From positions 1 through 64,000 of the forward strand of contig NZ_JASBYU010000004.1 in NCBI RefSeq assembly GCF_029983815.1: a stretch of DNA of 64,000 nucleotides. The letters are read 5' to 3'. This document shows, in pieces, positions 9,111-17,619 of the stretch (position 1 is its first letter; each line of letters opens with the position of its first letter). Source of the stretch: Lagierella sp. GTDB taxonomy: Bacteria > Bacillota > Clostridia > Tissierellales > Peptoniphilaceae. The translations under genes were made by a program, and so were the position numbers. The notes beneath the pieces are model-generated. The model did not search any database, was not told the origin of the DNA, and worked only from the letters and a program-made list of their open reading frames with translations.

Positions 9111-9875
9111 TCACCTATTATTATTAATTATCTCTTTAGTCAAATCTTTAAATGCAGCTGCTCCCAGCGAATTTTTATCATAAGTAAAAATCGATTCGCC
9201 AAAACTAGGCGCTTCAGCTAATCTAACATTTCTAGGGATTACAGAATTAAAAACCTTATCCTTAAAATATCTCTTAACTTCCCTTTCCACTTCACTAGAA
9301 AGGTTGTTTCTACCATCATACATGGTAATTAGAACCCCTTCAATCTCCAAAGACTTATTTAAAGATTTCTTAACTAAATTAATAGTCTCAATAATAAGGC
9401 TTAGCCCTTCAAGGGCATAGTATTCACTTTGAATAGGTATAATAACGGAATCGGAAGCAACTAGAGCATTTATACTTAAAAGCCCTAAAGACGGAGGGCA
9501 ATCTATTATGATAAAGTCATAGTCAGCTTTAACAGATTCCAATGCCTTTCTTACAAAAAACTCCCTTTCATCAAGATTAATAAGTTCGATTTCTACACCG
9601 GATAAATCTATATTTGAAGGTATTATATCCACATTTTTACTGGAGGTTTCAAGGATTAAATCCCTTGTGCTCTTACTTTCTCCAACAAACAAATCATATA
9701 CCGTAGATGACAATTCATTTTTATTTATTCCAAGGCCAGAGGAGGTGTTTCCTTGGGGATCCAAGTCGATTACTAGAACTTTCTTTCCCTTTAAACCAAG
9801 CCCACAGGATAGATTTACCACAGTAGTGGTCTTACCAACTCCACCCTTTTGATTAAATATACTAATAGTTTTCAT
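9111..9875 (-). CDS. parA: ParA/Soj chromosome partition ATPase
   Basis: Deviant Walker ATPase that works with ParB in chromosome segregation and, in relatives, in initiation control through DnaA. The 254 residues show the Walker A FNQKGGVGKTTTVVNL at the very start, DLDPQGNTSSGLG, and the Walker B-type IIDCPPSLGLLSINAL. The length is that of the small chromosomal Soj class without an N-terminal DNA-binding extension. First gene of the unit soj-spo0J-fchA-aminotransferase-DUF4446-pta. Confidence 0.96.
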   Translation of the reverse strand: MKTISIFNQKGGVGKTTTVVNLSCGLGLKGKKVLVIDLDPQGNTSSGLGINKNELSSTVYDLFVGESKSTRDLILETSSKNVDIIPSNIDLSGVEIELINLDEREFFVRKALESVKADYDFIIIDCPPSLGLLSINALVASDSVIIPIQSEYYALEGLSLIIETINLVKKSLNKSLEIEGVLITMYDGRNNLSSEVEREVKRYFKDKVFNSVIPRNVRLAEAPSFGESIFTYDKNSLGAAAFKDLTKEIINNNR

Positions 9876-9896
9876 AATACCTTCCTTTCTTAGATT

Positions 9897-9905
9897 ATTA
9901 TAACA
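9897..9905 (-). promoter_or_regulatory. Extended -10 promoter before soj
   Basis: TGTTATAAT on the minus strand is a TGn extended -10 box with a perfect TATAAT, 22 bp from the soj start codon. No good -35 is visible, as is common for extended -10 promoters. The rest of 9906-10017 shows no gene. Confidence 0.5.
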
Positions 9906-10017
9906 TAGACAGGAGGTTTTTTGAGGGTATCCAGGGTCTGTAAAGTCGCAAAGAAGTTTAAGGATTTATAATCTTTAACAATCGAGCTTACCTATAACCG
10001 GATATTTTATGTATAAA

Positions 10018-10052
10018 AAAGTCGAAGGCCTAAAATCTAGTCCCTCGACTTT
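10018..10052 (-). terminator. Terminator after the small lipoprotein gene
   Basis: AAAGTCGA/TCGACTTT with extra GG/CC pairing (10018-10052), followed on the minus strand by a T-rich stretch. Confidence 0.75.
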
Positions 10053-10093
10053 CTCAAAACTTACAGTAAAATTTTGGCAAGTATTTTAATCTT

Positions 10094-10630
10094 CTATTTT
10101 AAATTGTTTAGGCTAAAGTTCTCATCATAGGCTTTTTCAATGGCCTCAGGAGATAAGCCGTTGTCCTTTAGGGCCTTCTCATAGATATTCATCATAGATT
10201 CATAGCTCTTATCCCCTGGGTTTGCTTCAATAATATAGGTTTCCTTTTCTCCCTTGTCATATTCATCATAATTGATATATAACTTTTCCTTATCCTTTGG
10301 TGGGTCGAAAGATAGAATCAAGTTTTCATATACCAGTTCTATATTAAACTTAGCCTCATAAGAACCATCCTTCTTAACCTTGTCCAGTTCAGATATAAGC
10401 TCTTTCAAGTCCTTCTCAGAACCGTCATAATAAACTCCCATCCCAATATATCCCATATCGGCGCCGATAAAGTTGAATTTAAACTCAATTTTATTTTCAC
10501 TTATTATACGGTTATTTCCAATTTCAGCAGTAGGTTTATCTACCGAACTTTTTTTATCACAACCAATTAACATAACTATTACCAATGGAAATATAAAGTA
10601 CTTAAAAGTCTTCTTAAAAATTCTGATCAC
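10094..10630 (-). CDS. Putative lipoprotein, unrecognised family
   Basis: About 178 residues with a basic N-terminus, a hydrophobic segment and a lipobox LIGC (Cys24), so it should be lipid-anchored outside the cell. The mature part is charged and contains repeated Gly/Tyr turns (GADMGYIGMGVYYDGSEKD). I do not recognise the domain. The start is unclear: the GTG at 10630 lies inside the Shine-Dalgarno-like AGAGGTGATC, while the codon at ideal spacing is the ATT at 10621. The gene overlaps the end of the 474-residue secreted protein by 17 bp, so both are probably expressed together. Confidence 0.65.
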   Translation of the reverse strand: MIRIFKKTFKYFIFPLVIVMLIGCDKKSSVDKPTAEIGNNRIISENKIEFKFNFIGADMGYIGMGVYYDGSEKDLKELISELDKVKKDGSYEAKFNIELVYENLILSFDPPKDKEKLYINYDEYDKGEKETYIIEANPGDKSYESMMNIYEKALKDNGLSPEAIEKAYDENFSLNNLK

Positions 10631-12038
10631 CTCTATAATTTAATATAGATGCATTATAGCCAGCTGAGTTTGTTTGCTTCACCGCTCGAACACTATTGCT
10701 ATATAACGAATTGCTTCTATATCGTTCACAATTATTTTTTAAGTTTGTTGTGTAAACATAACTAGTTGAAACTCCAACATTCCCTCTCCAGCCTAGTAAT
10801 ACCTTTCCTTTACTACTACTCCAAATATTAAATACACTAGCCCAAGTATTTGCCGCTTCTGATTGACACATATCCATGAAAACCAGTTTCCAACGTGAAT
10901 TTGTCCTACATTCCGAACTCTTTATTATCACGTGGGGAGTCGATCCATTTTGTGAAGATGAGGTTAAAAACATTGCGTTTCCATTATTAGTAGAATAACC
11001 AGTGAACGAAAATCCTCTTTGGTTAGTATTTGTGTTTATATTATATAAAATACTAGACTTATTGTGTGTTCCATTTGAACTTACCCCAACTTGACCCCCT
11101 GGAAGACCTTTTAACCCCATTACTGCTGCAATGTTTTTTGCCCTCTCCCATCTATATCTCCCCTTCTCTCTATCATAAAAAGAAGTGGAGTTTTCAACGT
11201 CATCCAAATATACCAGATTCAAAGTTTCTCCATCAACATAAATCCTAATACCATTAGTAAGCTCCACGTCATACCCAATAAAATATTCATTATTGTAAAT
11301 GCGTGAAATTTTCTCTTTGTTCTCCATTAAGTACGGGTGATCTAACTTTATTACTTTAAGAGTTATCTCACTAATTTTTAGTCCAGGCTTGGAGTTCTCG
11401 AGAAGAAATCTATTTACAATTTCTCGAACTTCTTTTTCTTTATTTTCAATTTCGTTAATTGCTATGTCATCTAAAACAAAATCTTTTTGTTTAGAAAAAT
11501 GAATGATTTGCCCCGTTAGATTATCCACAATTATAGATGTATTATCGAATATGTTATTTATCCTACTCTCTTTTGTCAAAATCATCTGAGTATATTGTTC
11601 AAATATGGGATATGTTTCATATAATACATAGTCATCGTCTACCATTTTACTAGCTTTTAATTCTTTTATTATATCCTCTTTTAAATTTTCAGCATTAATT
11701 TTATGAGTTCCTAGAGGCTTTCTTAAAGGTATAGTCTGCTGTTTACCTATTCCATCAAGCAAATCTAAATACTCAATAACTCCTTCTTTTCCAATTCCTA
11801 TATAGTTACCATCATATTCTTGTAATTCTAAATCATTATCTAATCGGTCAAGTTCTTTAATTGAATTTGAATCTTTCTCATTTAAAGGAATGAACTTTTT
11901 TAAATCTAAATTAATATTATTTTCCTTCAGAAGTTTTTTTGACTCATCATTAGCTTCTCTTGCAAGAACAGTTTTATTTCCACAAAACAACATCAACACT
12001 AAAATAAGTAGCAATAATTTTAGCCTTTTAAAATTCAT
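10614..12038 (-). CDS. Secreted two-domain protein, possible caspase-like C-terminus
   Basis: 474 residues behind a consensus AAAGGAGG site. A signal peptide ends near ALA (KLLLLILVLMLFCGNKTVLA). Residues 30-280 form a mixed alpha/beta region with PepSY-like phrases (VELTNGIRIYVDGETLNLVYLDD). The last 190 residues contain HNKSSILYNI, the stretch RWKLVFMDMCQSEAANTWAS and GKVLLGWRGNV. The hydrophobic strand followed by D-x-C-x-S resembles the catalytic cysteine strand of caspase-fold (clan CD) peptidases, but I cannot confirm the paired His, so the function is open. It forms a pair with the lipoprotein gene downstream. Confidence 0.65.
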   Translation of the reverse strand: MNFKRLKLLLLILVLMLFCGNKTVLAREANDESKKLLKENNINLDLKKFIPLNEKDSNSIKELDRLDNDLELQEYDGNYIGIGKEGVIEYLDLLDGIGKQQTIPLRKPLGTHKINAENLKEDIIKELKASKMVDDDYVLYETYPIFEQYTQMILTKESRINNIFDNTSIIVDNLTGQIIHFSKQKDFVLDDIAINEIENKEKEVREIVNRFLLENSKPGLKISEITLKVIKLDHPYLMENKEKISRIYNNEYFIGYDVELTNGIRIYVDGETLNLVYLDDVENSTSFYDREKGRYRWERAKNIAAVMGLKGLPGGQVGVSSNGTHNKSSILYNINTNTNQRGFSFTGYSTNNGNAMFLTSSSQNGSTPHVIIKSSECRTNSRWKLVFMDMCQSEAANTWASVFNIWSSSKGKVLLGWRGNVGVSTSYVYTTNLKNNCERYRSNSLYSNSVRAVKQTNSAGYNASILNYRGDQNF

Positions 12039-12240
12039 TTTATCCTCCTTTTTCTACAATTTAAAATCCCTTTTCCCCTAATTCAACAATATTTCTCTGT
12101 TAAAAATTCAACCCCCCCTTTTGCTTTTATGTCATTTCTAACTATACCCAATTTATATAAATATAAACCAATAATTTGACAGTTGCGTAAAAATCATTTA
12201 CAGTTGTTGATTTGCTTATTTTTCAATCATAAATCTACTA
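12039..12240. other. Intergenic region with a 21-bp spaced direct repeat
   Basis: 202 bp between the sensor kinase gene and the secreted protein gene. It holds ACAGTTG twice (12179-12185 and 12200-12206) and a homopolymeric C run near 12112. No convincing -35/-10 pair or terminator was found. Confidence 0.3.
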
Positions 12241-14445
12241 CTAATTCTCCGTCTTTTTAAATATCAATATGGTCTTAAATAAATCCCCATCTATTTCCAT
12301 TGAAAAACTTCCACCCTGTCCTTCTACAAAGGATGAAGCTATAGAAAGTCCTAGGCCATTGCCTTCTGTGTTTCTTGATTTGTCTGCACGAATAAATCTC
12401 TCCTGTAACTCTTGAGGCGAGATATTTAATTCATATTTAGAAATATTCTTGATGGTAATCCTAACCTTATCTCCACCGTCATCCACTGTCATATATACAC
12501 GAGTATTTGTTTGTGCATATTTTAAAATATTGGTAATCAAGTTTTCAAACACCCTATAGGTCTTCTGACCATCTAAGTTGCAGTATATTGGATAGTCGGG
12601 AACATTTAATACCACTTTCATATTCTTTTTCTCAAGTTCGTCTCTAAATTCTCCTACAACTTGTTCCATAAAGGCCACAATGTCAATCTTTTCCTTGTGA
12701 AATTCAATGGAGTTGCTGGAAATTTTACTGATTTGAAATAAATCTTCTATTAGGTTGTTTAGTTTTGTAGCCTTTTCAAAGATTACATCCACATATTGAT
12801 CCTTTATCTCATCAGGAGTGTCCTTTTCTTTTAATAGTGATGAATAGGAGATGATGGATGTCAAAGGAGTCTTTAAGTCGTGGCTTACATTGGTAATAAG
12901 GTCGGTTTTAAGCCTTTCAGCCTTTAGCTTTTCTTCAACGGATCTATTGATATTGTCTCCAATGGTGTTGAAGTTGTTGGCAATGGTATTGAAGTGAGGC
13001 AGGTTTTCATCCACCTTTTCATCAAAATTGCCCTTGGCTATCAAGGTACTTTGGGAATTTATCTTCTCCACATTCTTTGAGACAGAAAATAAAATCCTAC
13101 CCAATAGATAACCCGTTAGGGGAATCACCAAAAACTCAATCTTTGCCGCATGGGCTATGGACATGACCAGCAAATAGGCTCCAACTATGAGTAAAATTCT
13201 AGTAAGGGAATATTTACCGATGTCTCCCTGGGATTTTATAATCCAGTTTTTAAATGCTTTTACTCCATCTTTTCCCATTGCCCATAGCCATCTACATATT
13301 TTTAAAATTAGGGAGTTTTGGATAAAGGTCTTTTTAAAACCAAATCTATAAATCAACTTAATCTGAAGTATTAGAGATCTTTCTATGAATATAAGGGCTA
13401 GGGAAAATAGTGTAATGGAGATAAATGCAGTCATATAATTAAACTGACTAAAATCACTATCTATTAACATGCCAGGATAATTAATTCCCAGGGAGGAAAT
13501 TAATACCAATAAAAACCAGGATGCTACCTTTAACTCTATAGGCGTCTTTCTAAATGCCACCACAACCGGTGTGTCCTTGTAGTTATCGAAGTTTGAAAAG
13601 GAGTCAAAAATCAGAAATAAAAAGCCCATAGCTATTAGCCCTGGTAAAAATCCATATAAAAATACTAAAGTTATCGGATGATGTAGATGGGGATTTCCTT
13701 CAAATTTATCCCTTGTAAGCCCTATGCTAAAACTTTCTAAGTCTGCGGTCTTATACTGTGGTGTAACTATATTGACCCCAGCAATACCATCGTCGGTTTT
13801 ATCGTCATAGATATATTGGATCTCGGCTTTTCCACTTCTTTGCAAGGCTTCAAACTTACCTTGGTCATAGTCGGGGCTTGAAACTGGAATATATCTAGTT
13901 TGATTTTCGAATATGGTGTTTATTAAATAGTCGTTTATTATGGGAATAAGCGCTTTTTTATATTCCTTGGTCAAATCCTTTTGGTCAAAGACTACCTTTC
14001 CATTTTCAATTTTACCCTTGGCAAAAAACACAAAGTCATTGTCCTTGTAATAGGCTTCCGTACCTTCCAAGGTCTTGTCCCGAATGTTACTTACGACAGA
14101 ATAGTCCGCTGCCCTTTCCTCTTCTAAGTCCTCTAGGGGGCTCTTATCGTTTAGTGGGTGGCCAACAGAGTCCGATTCATAATAGTCCCCATATTTAAAA
14201 TAGTAGTCTATAAAGGCATCGGATGTGTCGATGTTTCCAACAGCATCATTGTAGTAGCTACTGGAATTGTACCTGCCAAAACTATTTTTTAAGTAGAAGG
14301 GAATTATCTGATCTTCTTTTAACTGTCCAAAGCTCTTGTAACAAATGAAACCCGTTAAGACACTTAAAAAGATTATAATCAAATTTATTACAAGTCTCTT
14401 GTAGATTACCCTAGTATCTATTCTATAATTTTTCTTTTCTTCCAT
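12241..14445 (-). CDS. Membrane sensor histidine kinase
   Basis: Sensor of a two-component pair, 734 residues from the ATG at 14445. It has one membrane helix near the N-terminus, an extracellular domain of about 210 residues, then about five further helices between residues 260 and 470 with long loops. A HAMP-like linker and HisKA follow, with the phospho-acceptor in SHDLKTPLTSIISY. The HATPase has an N-box (ENLITNILKYA) and a G-box (GNGLGLSIASSFVEGQGG). A TTG 15 nt upstream is excluded because GAAGGA has its proper spacing to the ATG. The gene begins one base beyond the regulator's TGA, so the two are coupled. The stimulus is unknown. Confidence 0.92.
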   Translation of the reverse strand: MEEKKNYRIDTRVIYKRLVINLIIIFLSVLTGFICYKSFGQLKEDQIIPFYLKNSFGRYNSSSYYNDAVGNIDTSDAFIDYYFKYGDYYESDSVGHPLNDKSPLEDLEEERAADYSVVSNIRDKTLEGTEAYYKDNDFVFFAKGKIENGKVVFDQKDLTKEYKKALIPIINDYLINTIFENQTRYIPVSSPDYDQGKFEALQRSGKAEIQYIYDDKTDDGIAGVNIVTPQYKTADLESFSIGLTRDKFEGNPHLHHPITLVFLYGFLPGLIAMGFLFLIFDSFSNFDNYKDTPVVVAFRKTPIELKVASWFLLVLISSLGINYPGMLIDSDFSQFNYMTAFISITLFSLALIFIERSLILQIKLIYRFGFKKTFIQNSLILKICRWLWAMGKDGVKAFKNWIIKSQGDIGKYSLTRILLIVGAYLLVMSIAHAAKIEFLVIPLTGYLLGRILFSVSKNVEKINSQSTLIAKGNFDEKVDENLPHFNTIANNFNTIGDNINRSVEEKLKAERLKTDLITNVSHDLKTPLTSIISYSSLLKEKDTPDEIKDQYVDVIFEKATKLNNLIEDLFQISKISSNSIEFHKEKIDIVAFMEQVVGEFRDELEKKNMKVVLNVPDYPIYCNLDGQKTYRVFENLITNILKYAQTNTRVYMTVDDGGDKVRITIKNISKYELNISPQELQERFIRADKSRNTEGNGLGLSIASSFVEGQGGSFSMEIDGDLFKTILIFKKTEN

Positions 14446-14446
14446 A

Positions 14447-15139
14447 TCAATTTCCTTCAAATTTATATCCTACACCCCATGCAACCTTTAGATATCTTGG
14501 GTTTTTTGGGTCGATTTCTATCTTTTCCCTAATCCTTCTAATGTGAACGGATACTGTTTTAGACTCGATTGCCGGTTCGTTCCAAACTCTTTCATAGATT
14601 TCATCCATAGAAAAAATTCTTCCCGGATTATTCATCAATAATTTTAAAATCTCAAACTCCAATGAGGTCAATGGAATCTCTTTTCCATTTATCTCTATTA
14701 ACTTCTTATTTAAGTCTAAAAACACACCGTTGACTTCAATCTTGTCCCCCTGGATGTCCTCGTCAATATATCTGTAAAACCTTCTTATAGCAGAGTTTAC
14801 TCGAGCCACCAACTCATTGGAGTTGAAGGGTTTAGTAATGTAGTCATCCGCTCCGATATTTAGACCGTTTACCATGTCCTCTTCCTCAGACTTAGCAGAC
14901 AATATTATAATTGGAACATAGCTTTCCTTTCTAAGTTCCACAATGGCCTCCTCGCCTGAAAGCTTTGGCATCATCAAGTCCATAAGAACCAAGTGTATCT
15001 TTTCTTCTTTAAATATATCTATAGCTTCCTTGCCATTTAATGCATTAAAAACTTTATATCCATTGTTCTCCAAAAATATCTTTATAGATTTCCCAATTGT
15101 AATGTCGTCTTCACAAACTAAAATATTGTAAATATTCAT
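14447..15139 (-). CDS. OmpR/PhoB-family response regulator
   Basis: 230 residues. The receiver domain has the acidic pair near residue 9, phospho-acceptor Asp in LVLMDLMMPKLSGEEA, and the conserved Lys in DDYITKPFNSNELVAR. The winged-helix domain includes LTSLEFEILKLLMNNPGRIFSMDEIYERVW and VSVHIRRIREKIE. The ATG at 15139 has the GGGGAG site at correct spacing; codons further upstream lack one. It precedes its kinase. Three 11-bp direct repeats before the operon (15858-15890) are a likely binding site, implying autoregulation. Confidence 0.94.
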   Translation of the reverse strand: MNIYNILVCEDDITIGKSIKIFLENNGYKVFNALNGKEAIDIFKEEKIHLVLMDLMMPKLSGEEAIVELRKESYVPIIILSAKSEEEDMVNGLNIGADDYITKPFNSNELVARVNSAIRRFYRYIDEDIQGDKIEVNGVFLDLNKKLIEINGKEIPLTSLEFEILKLLMNNPGRIFSMDEIYERVWNEPAIESKTVSVHIRRIREKIEIDPKNPRYLKVAWGVGYKFEGN

Positions 15140-15179
15140 AATCTCCCCTCTGTCTATGTGTAATATTATCCTTCTATCT

Positions 15180-15794
15180 TTAATTATACACAATCTCGAC
15201 CCAGGACAGATTCTTTTGACCCTTTTCTACATAGGCTTCAGATTTTTTATTAGGTGAAGTCAATTTTGAACTTTTGATGGTAAGATCTTTGCCCATAACT
15301 TTAGTTCTATGCTTATATTTACATACAAATCGCGAGATTATCTTGTCTTTGTCAATCCTATACTCCCACTTTGAAACGGCGTTTGCCAAATCAAAATCCT
15401 TGATGCCATGTTTATCGCCACTATCTTTATTGGTGATAAGATTACCCTTTTTAACATCTTCTATAATCAAAGTGTCACCGGGTTTTATATCTATATATGA
15501 TGAGTATTCGTTGCCCTTTAAGTCTATGGCCTTTATACACCAAATATTTTTACTTTCCAAATCCTTTAGATTAAAATAGTAGTCCTTAGTGCTGTCTATC
15601 TTGGTCTCCCTTACATCGGACAAAATAGTTGCCCAATTTCCATTGAACATTCCAATGTTTTGAAATTCCATTGAAGATCTATTATTCAGTACAATATTGC
15701 TCTCCTGTGGTTTTTCATATTCAGAACCATATAGTAGATATGACCCAGTAAGGGCAGATCCTATTATTAGTATTAGCATTAATAATTTTTTCAT
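15180..15794 (-). CDS. Secreted protein of the two-component operon, unrecognised family
   Basis: 204 residues from the ATG at 15794, which follows GGAGGTTGTT; the upstream in-frame ATG belongs to the ribosome binding site. The N-terminus is a signal sequence or membrane anchor (KKLLMLILIIGSALTGSYLLY). The rest looks beta-rich, with phrases such as YYFNLKDLESKNIWCIKAIDLKGNEYSSYIDI, and ends in a basic region. I do not recognise the family. As first gene of an operon with a regulator and kinase it could be an accessory sensor or a target of that system; this is inference from position only. Confidence 0.7.
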   Translation of the reverse strand: MKKLLMLILIIGSALTGSYLLYGSEYEKPQESNIVLNNRSSMEFQNIGMFNGNWATILSDVRETKIDSTKDYYFNLKDLESKNIWCIKAIDLKGNEYSSYIDIKPGDTLIIEDVKKGNLITNKDSGDKHGIKDFDLANAVSKWEYRIDKDKIISRFVCKYKHRTKVMGKDLTIKSSKLTSPNKKSEAYVEKGQKNLSWVEIVYN

Positions 15795-15835
15795 AACAAC
15801 CTCCATTTGTTTTTAATAGTTCTTCCTTTATCTCT

Positions 15836-15890
15836 AGTATACAACCCAATTATTTCAAATTTATTACGAAACTATTACAAAATTCTTACA
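15836..15890 (-). promoter_or_regulatory. Promoter with three 11-bp direct repeats (response-regulator site)
   Basis: The -10 box TATACT lies at 15836-15841. Directly upstream are AATTTATTACG (15858-15868), AAACTATTACA (15869-15879) and AAATTCTTACA (15880-15890), three back-to-back 11-bp units with a shared TTAC(A/G) core. The first unit covers the -35 position. Tandem repeats at helical pitch are the usual binding pattern of OmpR/PhoB-family regulators. Confidence 0.7.
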
Positions 15891-15977
15891 TTTTCAATAT
15901 TTGGCGAAATATTCGTCATTTTTTGATAATTTCCAGGAATATAGGCAAGTTTTAACATTTTTAAATAAAAATCTGGT

Positions 15978-16009
15978 TTGTCAACCAAAGTAAAATATCC
16001 AGTTGACAA
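15978..16009 (+). promoter_or_regulatory. BirA operator
   Basis: Perfect inverted repeat TTGTCAAC (15978-15985), 16 bp, GTTGACAA (16002-16009). It matches the known layout of Firmicute biotin-repressor operators and lies just before bioY-birA. The right arm contains the -35 box of the promoter. Confidence 0.85.
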
Positions 16010-16032
16010 GTCCATTAGGGTAAAGATAAGAT
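16003..16032 (+). promoter_or_regulatory. bioY-birA promoter
   Basis: TTGACA (16003-16008), 18-bp spacer, TAAGAT (16027-16032). The -35 box lies inside the BirA operator, so holo-BirA binding should block RNA polymerase. The leader between here and the bioY start shows no further conserved element. Confidence 0.75.
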
Positions 16033-16126
16033 AGTAAGGAAAATTATTTACTATATTCTAGCTGCAATTTTCTAATGAGAAATTAGACTAGTATATGGTA
16101 TGTAAGAATAAATTGGTGGTGATATT

Positions 16127-16657
16127 TTGAACAGTACTAAAAGAATTGCATTTATGGGGATTTTACTCGCAGTAATAGTAATATGCTCCTGGATTTCAAT
16201 TCCCTTTACCATTCCCTTTACACTGCAAACCTTCGGCATCTTTTTAGCAGTTATGGTTTTAGACACTTGGGGAAGTCTTCTAACAGTCCTTGGGTACCTT
16301 CTTTTAGGCCTTATTGGTCTTCCGGTGTTTTCAGGTTTTAAAGGTGGAATTGGAGTTATCTTAGGTCCAACGGGTGGTTATATTCTAGGATTTTTATTTT
16401 CCACTTTAATAGCAGGAAAGCTGATGGAGGTTTTCCCAAAAGGAAGGGTCTATAGCTACCTATCAATGATTATAGGCCTTATAGTATGTTACATCTTTGG
16501 TACCCTTTGGTTTGTCTATATGTATACTGGTAAGGAGTCAATGACCTTTGTTAACGCCTTGGCCCTATGTGTATTTCCCTTTATTATTCCCGATTTAATC
16601 AAAATAGTTCTAGCAGAATACTTGGGAGGATATCTAAAGAATGTCTATCAAAAGTAA
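16127..16657 (+). CDS. bioY: Biotin ECF transporter substrate-binding component BioY
   Basis: Membrane S-component that captures biotin and works alone or with the shared EcfAAT energy module. The 176 residues are almost entirely hydrophobic, with about six helices and family phrases such as TIPFTLQTFGIFLAVMVLD and GGIGVILGPTGGYILGFLF. The start is TTG behind GGTGGTGAT. It overlaps birA by 17 bp and sits behind a BirA operator, which supports biotin as the substrate. No biotin synthesis genes follow, so the cell may depend on uptake. Confidence 0.94.
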   Translation: MNSTKRIAFMGILLAVIVICSWISIPFTIPFTLQTFGIFLAVMVLDTWGSLLTVLGYLLLGLIGLPVFSGFKGGIGVILGPTGGYILGFLFSTLIAGKLMEVFPKGRVYSYLSMIIGLIVCYIFGTLWFVYMYTGKESMTFVNALALCVFPFIIPDLIKIVLAEYLGGYLKNVYQK

Positions 16658-17600
16658 AGTTTTGGATATTTTAAAAGATAATTTTAACTCTTTTTCCTCG
16701 GGAGCTGAAATGGCCCAGGTTCTAAATGTCAGTAGAAATGCAATTTGGAAAACCATAAAGAAGCTTCAAATGGAGGGTTATAATATAGAGTCCAACAACC
16801 CCCTTGGATATAAATTGTTAGACAACAATTATCCAATATCTTCCCAAGACATATTGAAATATGTAAAGGAAAAGAATGTAACCCTTGAAGTTTTAGATGA
16901 AACCCCTTCGACAAATGAATATTTAAAAGCACTAGCCCTTAAGGGTGAGAGTGAATTTTATACAATCATCGCCCATAGACAAAGTAGCGGTAAAGGAAGA
17001 AATGGCAAATCCTTTCATTCTCCAAAAAATACTGGAGTTTATCTTTCCATGCTCCTTCGTCCAAGTTTCGGTCTAGAAAAGTCACTGAATATAACAACGG
17101 CAACGGCGGTTGCAGTATCTAAGACCATTGAAAAGACAACTTTGAAAAAAACCAGTATCAAATGGGTTAACGATGTGTTCATTGGAGATAGAAAGGTTAG
17201 TGGGATTCTAACAGAAGGGGCCATGGACTTAGAAACTAGAAACCTGTCCCATGTGGTCCTAGGTGTAGGGGTTAATCTCTTTAAACCTAAGTCCAATTTC
17301 CCAAAGGACATTAATGACAAGGCAGGTTATATCTTAGAGGATTATGATGCAAAGTTTAAAGAAAAGTTCATCGGCGAACTTATAGACTCCATAATCTACC
17401 ATTATAGACATTTGGATTCCAAAGAAATATATGAGTACTATAGAGAAAAGTCTTATTTAAAGGGTAGGGTTGTTGAATTTTTATATAACGGTAAACTTTT
17501 AAGAGGAAGGGTTTTAGATATTGATAAGGATTTTTTCCTGGTCATATCGACAAACAATAAAGTTCTTTCACTTTATACAGGATCTGTTAATGTAGTGTAA
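16641..17600 (+). CDS. birA: Bifunctional biotin ligase / biotin operon repressor
   Basis: Attaches biotin to carboxylase or decarboxylase subunits and, as holo-dimer, represses bioY. The 319 residues begin with a winged helix (SSGAEMAQVLNVSRNAIWKTIKKLQMEGY). The ligase core follows with the biotinyl-AMP loop SSGKGRNGKSFHSPKNTGVYL and KWVNDVFIGDRKVSGILTE, then a C-terminal SH3-like cap. The DNA-binding domain marks it as the regulatory class, in agreement with the operator upstream. Confidence 0.95.
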   Translation: MSIKSKVLDILKDNFNSFSSGAEMAQVLNVSRNAIWKTIKKLQMEGYNIESNNPLGYKLLDNNYPISSQDILKYVKEKNVTLEVLDETPSTNEYLKALALKGESEFYTIIAHRQSSGKGRNGKSFHSPKNTGVYLSMLLRPSFGLEKSLNITTATAVAVSKTIEKTTLKKTSIKWVNDVFIGDRKVSGILTEGAMDLETRNLSHVVLGVGVNLFKPKSNFPKDINDKAGYILEDYDAKFKEKFIGELIDSIIYHYRHLDSKEIYEYYREKSYLKGRVVEFLYNGKLLRGRVLDIDKDFFLVISTNNKVLSLYTGSVNVV

Positions 17601-17619
17601 GGATTAGAGGGAGGTAATT

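Noticed and set aside
8270..9905. parS site near soj-spo0J
   Set aside because: I looked for a palindrome like TGTTCCACGTGAAACA around these genes and did not see one; parS may lie outside the window.
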